From positions 2,604,001-2,668,000 of the forward strand of contig NZ_CP020946.1 in NCBI RefSeq assembly GCF_002208115.1: a DNA stretch of 64,000 bases, in the 5' to 3' direction. Shown here in pieces: positions 43,059-51,113 of the stretch (the first letter of the stretch is position 1; every line of letters begins with the position of its first letter). The DNA comes from Bdellovibrio bacteriovorus (lineage in GTDB: Bacteria; Bdellovibrionota; Bdellovibrionia; Bdellovibrionales; Bdellovibrionaceae). Both the position numbers and the translations under genes were made by a program. The notes beneath the pieces were generated by a model, which saw only the letters and a program-made list of their open reading frames with translations, ran no database searches and was not told where the DNA came from.

Positions 43059-44624
43059 ATGACACGGATAATTAAGCTTCAACACACCGAAATAGCGGGC
43101 TGCATCTTCGTTGACAAGATTGCAGGTCTGAACACCCATACGCCGGAGTATGGTCAGCGCGGCTGTGTCGAAATTTATGAAGAAGAACTGGATCGCAAGC
43201 TCTACACCGTGCATCGTCTGGACAAAGCCACTTCCGGCGCTTTGGTCTTTGCCACCAGTTCTGAAATTGCCGCTCAGCTGACCCAAGCCTTTGAACAGCA
43301 CAAGGTCGAAAAGAAGTACCTTTTCCTGACCGACAAAAAAATCGCCCGCACTGAATTCACCTATGAATCCTTCATCCAGAAGGAAAAAAACGTCTTCGTC
43401 AGCCGCGAAACCCAGGAGCCCAATTCCAAAACCAGTTTCAAGTGGGTGAAAGCATTGGGTCCTTACCAGTTGTGGGAAGCGGTGCCTCACACGGGTAAAC
43501 CACACCAGATCCGTCTGCATGCCGAAGCCAATGGCATCGCCGTTCTGGGTGACAGCGATCACAATGGCACCAACCATTTCCGTCTGTGCCTGCACTCGCA
43601 AGTTTTGGGCTTTGAATTAAATGGCCAGAAAGTCCGTTATGAAACCCCACTTCCCGGCTGGGCCGAAGACGACTTCACGACGGATCCGGAAGAGCAAATC
43701 CTGAATGAAGCTTTCCAGCGCCGCGAGCGCATGTACAAGTTTTCAACTTTGACTGACGAATGCCTGCGCCTTGCCCACCGCGAACTGGACACTTACCGCA
43801 TCGACCAGTACGGCGAATACCTGTGGGTTTACTGGTATAAAGAATCCGACCCGACGGTTCAGGATTTGTTGCGCTTTGAAAAAATCGCAAAGAAATATCA
43901 CAAAAAGATTCTTGTCCGAAAGATGCTCAATCGCGGGGAAGACCCGAATGCTGAGCTGCTTTGGCATATCGGCAACACCGCTTCGCGCTGGCAGGCCAAG
44001 GAAAACGGTGTGATCTATGATCTGCGCAGCGACACCGGCCTGTCGCCGGGCCTGTTCCTGGATCAGCGTGAAAACCGCCTGTGGGTCAAGAATCACGCCG
44101 AAGGCCGCAGTGTTTTGAATTTGTTCTCTTACACCAGTGGATTCAGTGTGGTGTCAGCTTTGGCTGGCGCACGCGAAGTCTGCACCGTGGACGTGTCCCA
44201 GAACTTCATCGACTGGAGCAAACACAACTTCACCATCAATGGCCTTGACCCTGAGGCGGAAAATCACGAGTTCTGGGTGCAGGACTGCATCCTGTTCCTG
44301 AAGGGCACCATCCGTCGCAAAAGAAAATTTGGCATGATCGTTTGTGATCCACCCTCTTTCGGGCGATCCAAAAACGGCGTCTTCTCCATCAGCAAGAACT
44401 TTGACGAGCTGCTGATCAACTGCATGTACTGCCTGCAAAAAGACGGTCTGCTGCTGTTCTGCACCAACTACGAGAAATGGACGACAGGGGATCTGCACCT
44501 GCGCCTGAACAAACTGAAAAAAGATTTTTCATTCAAGATTCTGCCGGCCCCGGCACAAGGATTGGACTTTGAGCTCCCGGATCAGGAGCCCCTGATGAAG
44601 TCCATCATCTTAAGAAAAAACTAA
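43059..44624 (+). CDS. fusion of RluA-type pseudouridine synthase and RlmI-type rRNA methyltransferase
   Basis: 521 residues. The N-terminal part (about 1-215) is an RluA-family pseudouridine synthase with catalytic Asp55 in YTVHRLDKATSGALVFA and a later HTGKPHQIRLHAEA. The C-terminal part (about 225-521) is a SAM-dependent methyltransferase of the RlmI/YccW group: PGLFLDQRENRLWVKNHAEG, SVLNLFSYTSGFSVVSALAG (SAM site about 350-370), EVCTVDVSQNFIDWSKHNF, and VCDPPSFGRSK (about 427-437). Both enzyme types modify 23S rRNA. Both sets of key residues are intact and there is one continuous reading frame. The substrate positions in the rRNA cannot be told. Confidence 0.92.
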   Translation: MTRIIKLQHTEIAGCIFVDKIAGLNTHTPEYGQRGCVEIYEEELDRKLYTVHRLDKATSGALVFATSSEIAAQLTQAFEQHKVEKKYLFLTDKKIARTEFTYESFIQKEKNVFVSRETQEPNSKTSFKWVKALGPYQLWEAVPHTGKPHQIRLHAEANGIAVLGDSDHNGTNHFRLCLHSQVLGFELNGQKVRYETPLPGWAEDDFTTDPEEQILNEAFQRRERMYKFSTLTDECLRLAHRELDTYRIDQYGEYLWVYWYKESDPTVQDLLRFEKIAKKYHKKILVRKMLNRGEDPNAELLWHIGNTASRWQAKENGVIYDLRSDTGLSPGLFLDQRENRLWVKNHAEGRSVLNLFSYTSGFSVVSALAGAREVCTVDVSQNFIDWSKHNFTINGLDPEAENHEFWVQDCILFLKGTIRRKRKFGMIVCDPPSFGRSKNGVFSISKNFDELLINCMYCLQKDGLLLFCTNYEKWTTGDLHLRLNKLKKDFSFKILPAPAQGLDFELPDQEPLMKSIILRKN

Positions 44625-45055
44625 GGATAAAACTCGTACCGAAGCTGAATGCGCTCCTCCCCTTGCAGGCCCATTTTAGAGCCGCTGGCATAGGGAGGAA
44701 TTCCGCGTGCGGTTTTCTTCTTTTTTGCTGGGTGGTACTTGTCATTCACGAAGCAATCAAAACGCTTGTCCTTGCAAAGAGTGTTGAACTCCTTTTTGTT
44801 GCCTTTGTGCACGTAAAGTTCCACCGCCTTGGTCATGCGGTCCAAGAGCGCCAGATCCTGTGGGTCCACCACGATTCCAGAGTTGCGGGCCATCTCGGCA
44901 GGATTTGCGTCAGCCTTGGGAGACTTATCTGACTTGGACGATTTTGCTGCGGCTTTCTTTTCTGCCGGCAGATCATCAAAATCCAGATCTTTCGTTTTCT
45001 TGGTCGCACAGGCTGACAACACCAGGGCTACAGCCACCATCATCAAATATTTCAT
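44621..45055 (-). CDS. small lipoprotein co-translated with the PTP-like phosphatase
   Basis: 144 residues with the lipobox LSAC at Cys16. A Lys/Ala/Ser/Asp-rich linker (KKAAAKSSKSDKSPKADANP) leads to a domain of about 85 residues with a Cys pair (NTLCKDKRFDCFVNDK) and a C-terminal end GLQGEERIQLRYEFYP. No family was recognised. Its ATG overlaps the phosphatase stop codon (ATGA), so the two are probably made together at the same place, the periplasmic face of a membrane. Its stop overlaps the end of the convergent fusion gene by four bases. Confidence 0.7.
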   Translation of the reverse strand: MKYLMMVAVALVLSACATKKTKDLDFDDLPAEKKAAAKSSKSDKSPKADANPAEMARNSGIVVDPQDLALLDRMTKAVELYVHKGNKKEFNTLCKDKRFDCFVNDKYHPAKKKKTARGIPPYASGSKMGLQGEERIQLRYEFYP

Positions 45056-45933
45056 CTTAGCACCCACTCACCCCAAAGCATGCCCTCTCCGTTGGGATGG
45101 GCTTTGGCATAATTATAGAACTCGGTAACGAATGCCGCACGCTCTTTCTGATAAGGATATTTCCAGTCCTTTTCATCGGCAGGCACGGTCAGCACATCAT
45201 AGTCGTTACTGAGTTCGGTATTGCGCTTGATGATTTCATCAAACGAAACGGTCTTGGCATTTTTTAACATGTCATACAAAACCATAAATGTGGTTGTACG
45301 CCCCTTACCGGCACGACAGTGGAAGTGCACCCAGGCATTTTCCGGCAGCGCGCGCACGCTTTCAATAAAACGATCCACTTCAGAATCCACCGGGCGCACG
45401 TGATCCGTCACGGTCAGACGCACGTACTGATGGCCCCCGGTGCGGATCATGCTTTCTTCGGTTTCAATGCTTTGAATAGCGGTCGTCCCCACCGTATCCC
45501 CCACACGCAGATCCCCCAACAAGCGGCGTTCGCGGCGAACAGCTTCTTCATGGTTTAGATCCGCATTGGCCCAGTCACGGTCGGCGTACCAGGTCACCGG
45601 GATGTCATTGATCAGGCCGTGGGATTCCTGGCGCAGGTCAAAGACGTACAAAGAGGCCTTGTTCTTTTTAACGGGCTTAGCAACTTCTTTCAGCGCCTTC
45701 GGACTGAACGTGGCACTTCCGGACATTCGCAAAGAATCACTCTTGCGATAATTCATGGGCTTTGGCGCTGCATGGTCTTTATCAAACACCAGCTCTACCG
45801 GAGTTGTCGGCTGAGGCCTTGTCATGAAAAAAGGAATTTTAGTGCTGACCGGTTTATCCGGCTTAAGGCTTACGGTCTTTTCCGCACAGGCGGCAACCGC
45901 AAACAGAACGGGAAGCAAAAGCAGTTTCTTCAT
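45052..45933 (-). CDS. PTP-like inositol polyphosphatase lipoprotein
   Basis: 293 residues. The signal peptide has the lipobox VAAC with Cys16. The P-loop HFHCRAGKGRTTT, with catalytic Cys about 206 and Arg about 212, is the signature of cysteine-based phytases of the PTP class. The surrounding folds (TWYADRDWANADLNHEEAVR, GHQYVRLTVTDHVRPVDSEV) fit. A closely similar phosphatase from B. bacteriovorus has been crystallised and shown to act on inositol phosphates; that link is from memory. The ATG at 45933 has AAGGGGA upstream and starts the signal peptide. It follows trmH after 60 bp and is coupled to a small lipoprotein gene. Confidence 0.9.
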   Translation of the reverse strand: MKKLLLLPVLFAVAACAEKTVSLKPDKPVSTKIPFFMTRPQPTTPVELVFDKDHAAPKPMNYRKSDSLRMSGSATFSPKALKEVAKPVKKNKASLYVFDLRQESHGLINDIPVTWYADRDWANADLNHEEAVRRERRLLGDLRVGDTVGTTAIQSIETEESMIRTGGHQYVRLTVTDHVRPVDSEVDRFIESVRALPENAWVHFHCRAGKGRTTTFMVLYDMLKNAKTVSFDEIIKRNTELSNDYDVLTVPADEKDWKYPYQKERAAFVTEFYNYAKAHPNGEGMLWGEWVLR

Positions 45934-45993
45934 GGGGGTCCCCTTTCTTTCCAATAAGGTTATTGGAAATTAAAGGGCGACACAAGTTTGAAG

Positions 45994-46710
45994 TCAGGAT
46001 TTAAGAGTGCCCCGGGAAAACATCTCTTCCAGATACTGGGCCGCGCTGTCCTGGGTTCTCATGTAATAGTGAGCCCGCAAGATCCCCTGCTCTTCTTCCG
46101 TCAGGGACGCGTTGGTTCCACGGCGCTTCAAGCGGTCCTGGGAGATATGATAAAGCCCCAAAGCTCCGGCCACGGAAATGTTGAAACTTTGCACAAAGCC
46201 TGTCATGGGAATGATGATAGTCTGATCAGCCGCTGCAATCATTTCAGGGGTCACACCGTCACGCTCGTTCCCCAGCACCAGCGCCGTCTTGCCGCTGAAA
46301 TCAATTTCGTGCAGAGGTTTCGCGTTTGCATCCAGATGGGTCACATAGATTTTGTAACCCTGATTTTTCAAAGCCTTCACACAGTCCGCAGTCTTTTTCC
46401 ATTTTTTGACTTCGACCCACTTGTCAGCCCCTTGGGTGACACGATTGGCTTCTTTGAATTTTTCCTGGGTTTCAATGACGTGGAAATTGCCAAAACCAAG
46501 ACCCTCGGCAGATCTCATCACGGCGGAGATATTGCCACGGTCATAGATGCCCTCAAGCACCACGGCCGTGTCAAAATTGCGAAGCGCCACCACTTTTTCG
46601 ATCTTCTGGCGGCGTTCGTCTGTCAGCAGGGGCCCTATCTTCTCCAGCACCAACTGGTAGTTCACGCGAAGATTGGCATTGATTTCAAGTTCGGGCCCGT
46701 ATGGGAACAT
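45994..46710 (-). CDS. trmH: TrmH-type tRNA 2'-O-methyltransferase
   Basis: 238 residues of the SPOUT class. It should methylate the ribose of a guanosine in the tRNA D-loop (G18 in the known enzymes). The knotted SAM-binding motifs are present: VVLEGIYDRGNISAVMRSAE (motif 1 with the catalytic Arg), ALVLGNERDGVTPE (motif 2) and IPMTGFVQSFNISVAGALGL (motif 3). The N-terminus (LRVNYQLVLEKIGPLLTDER) and the helical C-terminus (RRGTNASLTEEEQGILRAHY) match bacterial TrmH. CGAGG lies six bases before the ATG. It follows the acyl-CoA dehydrogenase gene after 20 bp. Confidence 0.93.
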   Translation of the reverse strand: MFPYGPELEINANLRVNYQLVLEKIGPLLTDERRQKIEKVVALRNFDTAVVLEGIYDRGNISAVMRSAEGLGFGNFHVIETQEKFKEANRVTQGADKWVEVKKWKKTADCVKALKNQGYKIYVTHLDANAKPLHEIDFSGKTALVLGNERDGVTPEMIAAADQTIIIPMTGFVQSFNISVAGALGLYHISQDRLKRRGTNASLTEEEQGILRAHYYMRTQDSAAQYLEEMFSRGTLKS

Positions 46711-46730
46711 TCTGACCTCGGTAGACAGGA

Positions 46731-47939
46731 CTATTTGTAAAGAGCTTCCGGATTTTTTGCCAGGTCGCGAGTGATGTTTTTCTGGTGGGCTTCCAAAGTC
46801 CCGCCACCGATCTCAAGCAACTTCGCGTCTCTCCAAAGTCTTTCCACCACGTATTCGCCCACGTAACCGTAACCACCCAGAACCTGGATCGCGCGGTCGG
46901 CCACGTTTTTCGCCATGGTTGTCGCCACAAGCTTAACACCGTCAGAATCCAGACGGTTGCCTTCTTTGTTCAAGTCCATACGGCGTGCTGTTTCGTAAAC
47001 ATAAGCACGAGCCGCTTTGTATTCAGCATAGGAATCAGCGATATAACGCTGCATCTGACCGAAGTGGTTCAAAGATTTACCGAACGCCTCACGCTCTGTC
47101 GCATAACGGTTCATGATTTCGATAGAGCGACGGGCAATACCCAAACTCATCGCAGCCAAAGTCAGGCGCTCGATTTCCAGATTGCGCATCATGTGCAGCA
47201 TGGAATCACCTTCGTGACCGATCAGTGCACTTGCCGGAACGTGACAGTCCTGGAACACAAGTTCCGCGGTGTTGGACCCACGCATGCCCAGTTTGTCTTT
47301 GATCTTCTGACCGACTTCGAAACCTTTGTGATCTTTTTCAACCAGGAAAGTGGAGATCAAAGCACGACCGTGCTTTTCTCCGGTGCGAGCGTAAACCAGC
47401 ACCAGATCACACGGAGTGTTGTTTTCATCGACAGTTCCATTGGTGATCCACATTTTGCGGCCGTTGATAATGTACTCGTTACCTTTTTTTACCGCTGTCG
47501 TCTGCATGCCCAGAACGTCGGTGCCGATTGCAGGCTCAGACATCGCCATGGACCCCACCCATTCACCAGAACATAGTTTTGGCAAAACGCGGTGACGTTG
47601 TTCATCACTGCCGTTCACGGCAATATTGTTCACACACAGCATGGAGTGCGCTAGGTAAGCCAGGCAGAAGCCCGGATCTGCAGCTGAAAATTCTTCGTGA
47701 ACGATCGTGGCTGCAGTTGCATCCATCCCGGCTCCGCCGAATTGTTCAGGAACCGTGATACCCAAAAGCCCCAGTTCCCCGACTTTGCGGAAAAGCTCCA
47801 AATTGAATTTTTCGCTGCGGTCGTGTTCATGCGCCTGAGGTTCGATCTCAGCTTCAGTGAAAGCCTTCAAAGTTTCACGCAACATTGCGTGTTCAGGTGT
47901 TGGATTGTACAGATCAAACTCTTTCCAATTGAAAGACAT
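46731..47939 (-). CDS. acyl-CoA dehydrogenase
   Basis: 402 residues, FAD-dependent, catalysing alpha-beta oxidation of an acyl-CoA and passing electrons to ETF. Motifs: MAMSEPAIGTDVLGMQTTAV (substrate/FAD site), KMWITNGTVDENNTPCDLVL, YATEREAFGKSLNHFGQMQR (second FAD signature) and VQVLGGYGYVGEYVVERLWR with the following DAKLLEIGGGTLEAHQKNIT, where the first Glu in the isovaleryl-type enzymes is catalytic. The form is closest to isovaleryl/branched or short-chain dehydrogenases; the exact chain specificity is uncertain. The ATG at 47939 has AAGGAG upstream; longer in-frame starts lack it. Confidence 0.92.
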   Translation of the reverse strand: MSFNWKEFDLYNPTPEHAMLRETLKAFTEAEIEPQAHEHDRSEKFNLELFRKVGELGLLGITVPEQFGGAGMDATAATIVHEEFSAADPGFCLAYLAHSMLCVNNIAVNGSDEQRHRVLPKLCSGEWVGSMAMSEPAIGTDVLGMQTTAVKKGNEYIINGRKMWITNGTVDENNTPCDLVLVYARTGEKHGRALISTFLVEKDHKGFEVGQKIKDKLGMRGSNTAELVFQDCHVPASALIGHEGDSMLHMMRNLEIERLTLAAMSLGIARRSIEIMNRYATEREAFGKSLNHFGQMQRYIADSYAEYKAARAYVYETARRMDLNKEGNRLDSDGVKLVATTMAKNVADRAIQVLGGYGYVGEYVVERLWRDAKLLEIGGGTLEAHQKNITRDLAKNPEALYK

Positions 47940-48121
47940 AAAACGACTCCTTAAAACGGTGCAGTACAGTCTGGTGAATCTATGTAGTGACTGCCTTCTG
48001 GGCAAGGTTTTGACCACAATAATGCGTCGCATCCGCACCATTTAACAAGAGGCTTGGCGTTGCTTCTGGACGCAAATCCGGGGGTAGAATACCTTAAAGT
48101 TCCTCGAGGAGACCGCTGACT

Positions 48122-49222
48122 ATGAAAGCCGCTGTATTGGGCATTGGAACTGAGCTGACCGATGGGCAAATTGTAAACAAAAACGCCTCTTGGATCTCTA
48201 AAAAGCTAAAAGACTTGGGGTTGACCACCAAAGCCCACCTGGTGGTGCCGGACGAGCGCCCCCTGATGCTTGAAGGAATCGAGTTCTGTGCCGCCAAGGC
48301 GGATTTGATTTTTATTACCGGAGGCCTGGGCCCCACATCGGACGATTTCACCCGTGATGTCGTGGCCGACTGGGCAGGGAAAAAGCTGCAGTTTGATGAG
48401 GGTAGCTGGCAGCACGTCAACGACCGCCTGACCTCGCGTGGTTACGTCGTGAAGGACATCCAGCGCCAGCAGTGCTATTTCCCGCAAGGCGCCACCATTC
48501 TTCCCAATCGCGAAGGCACAGCCAACGGGTTTACCCTGGAAGCCCACGGTAAAAAAGTTTTTGTCCTGCCCGGCCCGCCACGCGAAATCGAAGCCGTGTG
48601 GGATGCAAACATTCAAAGCTGGCTTTCTGAACAGGCGAAGAGTCTGGATCCCTATCTGACCCGCAAATGGGACACCCTGGGTGTCGGTGAATCCGATATT
48701 GCCGTGATCGTCGAGGAAGTTCTAAAGGATGTGGCAGTGGAAAAAGGTTACCGCGTGCATCTGCCTTACGTGGAAGTGAAGGCGTCGTATTATCGCAGTC
48801 AAGAATCCGCCTTACAGCCCGCCTTTGACCGCCTGACTGAGGCCCTGCAATTTTGCACCCTGGCCCGCGATGGCGAGGACGCGGCTGAAATCTTTGCCGC
48901 AAAACTGAAACAGATTCCTTCTCTTTGTGTGATTGATGAAGTGACCGGCCAGTTTTTGATGAACCGACTGATGCCGGTGCTGCGTGGTTTTATGACAGAT
49001 CAAATGTGGAGTTTTTCAAAATCCCGTGAGGTGAAAAGCCCGGCAGGTCTGCATCTGCACGTTTTGCCGAAGGATGAACACAGTTGCGAAGTCAGTCTGG
49101 AATACAAGGGCCGGAAGGTGAAGGACGTTATCACCAGCCCTTATAAGTCGGCGAATATGAAAGAGCGCCGTCATCAGTACTTTGCCGAGATGGCGCTGAT
49201 TTTCTGGATTCGCAATCTGTGA
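48122..49222 (+). CDS. cinA: CinA-like protein with degenerate C-terminal domain
   Basis: 366 residues. The N-terminal half is the molybdopterin-binding-type domain of CinA (VLGIGTELTDGQIVNKNASW, DLIFITGGLGPTSDDFTRDV, NREGTANGFTLE, KVFVLPGPPREIEAVW), in CinA linked to ADP-ribose pyrophosphatase activity. Normal CinA proteins end in an NMN deamidase domain with an AESCTGG motif; here the matching place reads LCVIDEVTGQFLMNRLMPVL and is shorter, so the Ser/Thr signature is lost and deamidase activity is unlikely. AGGAG lies just upstream. It stops one base before the convergent gene's end. Confidence 0.85.
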   Translation: MKAAVLGIGTELTDGQIVNKNASWISKKLKDLGLTTKAHLVVPDERPLMLEGIEFCAAKADLIFITGGLGPTSDDFTRDVVADWAGKKLQFDEGSWQHVNDRLTSRGYVVKDIQRQQCYFPQGATILPNREGTANGFTLEAHGKKVFVLPGPPREIEAVWDANIQSWLSEQAKSLDPYLTRKWDTLGVGESDIAVIVEEVLKDVAVEKGYRVHLPYVEVKASYYRSQESALQPAFDRLTEALQFCTLARDGEDAAEIFAAKLKQIPSLCVIDEVTGQFLMNRLMPVLRGFMTDQMWSFSKSREVKSPAGLHLHVLPKDEHSCEVSLEYKGRKVKDVITSPYKSANMKERRHQYFAEMALIFWIRNL

Positions 49223-49588
49223 CTAGCCGGCCTTTTTAAAGCCCGAGAAAAGCCTTCCGAAGAAACTTTTCTTCGTCCAGTCTTCCGGTGCCTGCACCAG
49301 ACGATGATAGTTTTGGTCGGCATAGCGAAGATGATCATACACCATCGCACAGGCATCCTGGATCGAGTTGTACTCTTTCGGTGTGATCGAATTGCGATAG
49401 AAATCCCCGGCGACATCAATGCTGCCGTTGGAATTCAGGAACACTTCAATCACTCCGAAGTCGAAGTACTTGCGTTGCTCCAGGGGGCGCAGTTTCAGAC
49501 CTTCAAATTTGAAGTTCTGAAACAACCAGCGTTCGTTGGCATTTTCCAGAATTTTTGTCTCAATGTAAGACACAATGTTGCTGTTCAT
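49223..49588 (-). CDS. small cytoplasmic protein of unknown function
   Basis: 121 residues with no signal peptide or membrane segment. The sequence is mixed alpha/beta (KFEGLKLRPLEQRKYFDFGV, IEVFLNSNGSIDVAGDFYRN, QDACAMVYDHLRYADQNYHR) and ends in a basic, aromatic tail (KKSFFGRLFSGFKKAG). No family was recognised. It is convergent with cinA with no gap or terminator. The 210-bp gap at its other side holds a tandem repeat and another gene's terminator. Confidence 0.6.
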   Translation of the reverse strand: MNSNIVSYIETKILENANERWLFQNFKFEGLKLRPLEQRKYFDFGVIEVFLNSNGSIDVAGDFYRNSITPKEYNSIQDACAMVYDHLRYADQNYHRLVQAPEDWTKKSFFGRLFSGFKKAG

Positions 49589-49682
49589 ATTCCCTCACCC
49601 TGATGGACGTTCTGATAGGGCATAAATCTGCATTTCTTATCGGTTCATGGAACACTTTTATTTAGGATTAACCAGAAAATTG

Positions 49683-49720
49683 ATGAAAAACTGATTTAAG
49701 TATGAAAAACTGATTTAAGT
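49683..49720. repeat. two tandem copies of a 19-bp repeat
   Basis: ATGAAAAACTGATTTAAGT occurs at 49683-49701 and again at 49702-49720 with no mismatch. It is AT-rich, intergenic, upstream of the 49223-49588 gene and downstream of the S1-domain gene. It could be a slipped duplication or a pair of protein sites. Confidence 0.75.
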
Positions 49721-49732
49721 CCTAAAGAAAAA

Positions 49733-49775
49733 AACAAAAGCCCCCTGGAGTATTTGCTCCAAGGGGCTTTCCATA
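49733..49775 (-). terminator. terminator of the S1-domain protein gene
   Basis: AAAGCCCC-C-TGGAG (49737-49750), loop TATTTG, CTCCA-A-GGGGCTTT (49757-49770). Read leftward, the stem ends in TTTTGTTTTTT. It is 31 bp behind the stop codon. Confidence 0.9.
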
Positions 49776-49800
49776 ATTTCAAATTGTCGAGGAAGATCCG

Positions 49801-50997
49801 TTAGTTCTTCTTGATGTTAAGACCTTTTAAAGCCTCTGCCATCGCCCCCAGACCGGATGAGGTCGTGGAGTGAGACTTCCAACTGTGGTCTTCCGCTTCT
49901 CCAGGCAACGCCAAAGAAATTTTCTTTTCTTCGAACATGATCTGATCAACCTGAACAGTCACATCGTCACCACGCTTTTTGTTTTCGTATTGAGCGGCAT
50001 CCACGGAATCACGCCATTTGGAGCGAGGCAAAAGACCCGTCACACCCGGCGCGATGTTCACAAACAATCCATAGGTCTCTTTCTTTTCCACTTTCCCCTG
50101 CACCACTGTGCCCACCGGGAATTTCTGCGGAACTGTCATCCAAGGATTGCCTGCACCGTCAGCCTGTTTCAAAGAAAGGGAGATTTTCAGACGACCGTCG
50201 ATTTCTTCCATTTTCAAAAGCTTCACTGTCACCGGCTGACCGGCCATAACCACTTCCTTTGGGTCATGAACGCGGGACCAGGAAAGTTCAGAAACGTGGA
50301 TCAGACCTTCGATACCCGCTTCAAGCTCAACAAATGCGCCGAACTTTTCCAGACGAACGATTCTGCCCTCAAGCAAAGCGCCCGGCTGATGTTTCAGCAT
50401 GAAAGTACCTTCGTTTTCAGCTTTTTGCAGGTCCAGAACCTTGCGGCGGGAGACAACAATGTTGCGCCCTTTTGGATCCAACTGAGTGATCATGAAGTCG
50501 AATTTTTTACCCACGTATTCGTTGGCATCCTGAACAAAGCGGCTGTCGATCTGACTGATCGGGCAGAACGCGGTCTTACCCTGGATGTTCACACGGAAGC
50601 CGCCATTGCAGGTCTCCGTCACGCGGCCTTCCACTGGAAGTTCCATGTCGAAAGCGTCTTCCAAAGAATCTGTGGAAGCATTCATCGAGCCTTTTTTCGC
50701 CAGACGAACTTCGCCACCTTTGATGGAAGTCACAACGCAGTCGATGTAATCACCGACTTTGTATTTTACTTCTTTATTTTCATCCAACAGATCCTTGGTC
50801 AGGATCATACCGTCAGTCGGAGTGCCCGTGGCTACGAAAGCCTCTTCCTTACCGATGGAAAGAATCTCGCCATGAACTTGATCGCCCACGGAAAGCTTTG
50901 TCTTCATCCCTTTTTCAGATTGAGCAAAAAGTTCTTCGAAACTTGCGAAGTCTTTTGTCTCGTTAATATCATCACCAAAAATATCTTTTTTAGACAT
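49801..50997 (-). CDS. S1 RNA-binding protein with four S1 domains
   Basis: 398 residues with four S1 motifs, at about 35-100, 120-185, 205-275 and 292-365. Clear ones are GALLEGRIVRLEKFGAFVEL, EAGIEGLIHVSELSWSRV and GTVVQGKVEKKETYGLFVNI. Ribosomal protein S1 of many bacteria has four to six such domains and binds mRNA at the ribosome, so it could be the ribosomal S1 or an extra S1-type RNA-binding protein; the first two domains are divergent. The ATG at 50997 has AAGGA upstream. It follows nrdJ after 116 bp on the same strand and ends in a strong terminator. Confidence 0.88.
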   Translation of the reverse strand: MSKKDIFGDDINETKDFASFEELFAQSEKGMKTKLSVGDQVHGEILSIGKEEAFVATGTPTDGMILTKDLLDENKEVKYKVGDYIDCVVTSIKGGEVRLAKKGSMNASTDSLEDAFDMELPVEGRVTETCNGGFRVNIQGKTAFCPISQIDSRFVQDANEYVGKKFDFMITQLDPKGRNIVVSRRKVLDLQKAENEGTFMLKHQPGALLEGRIVRLEKFGAFVELEAGIEGLIHVSELSWSRVHDPKEVVMAGQPVTVKLLKMEEIDGRLKISLSLKQADGAGNPWMTVPQKFPVGTVVQGKVEKKETYGLFVNIAPGVTGLLPRSKWRDSVDAAQYENKKRGDDVTVQVDQIMFEEKKISLALPGEAEDHSWKSHSTTSSGLGAMAEALKGLNIKKN

Positions 50998-51113
50998 AAA
51001 GCAGTCCTTAGTTATAGAGAACAGAGAGAATAAAGGCCCCACCAAACTTTGACCAGCACCGCCGCACAAAGCCAAAAAGAAGGTTCAAGGACTGGCGGAC
51101 GCTTTTCAGCGCT

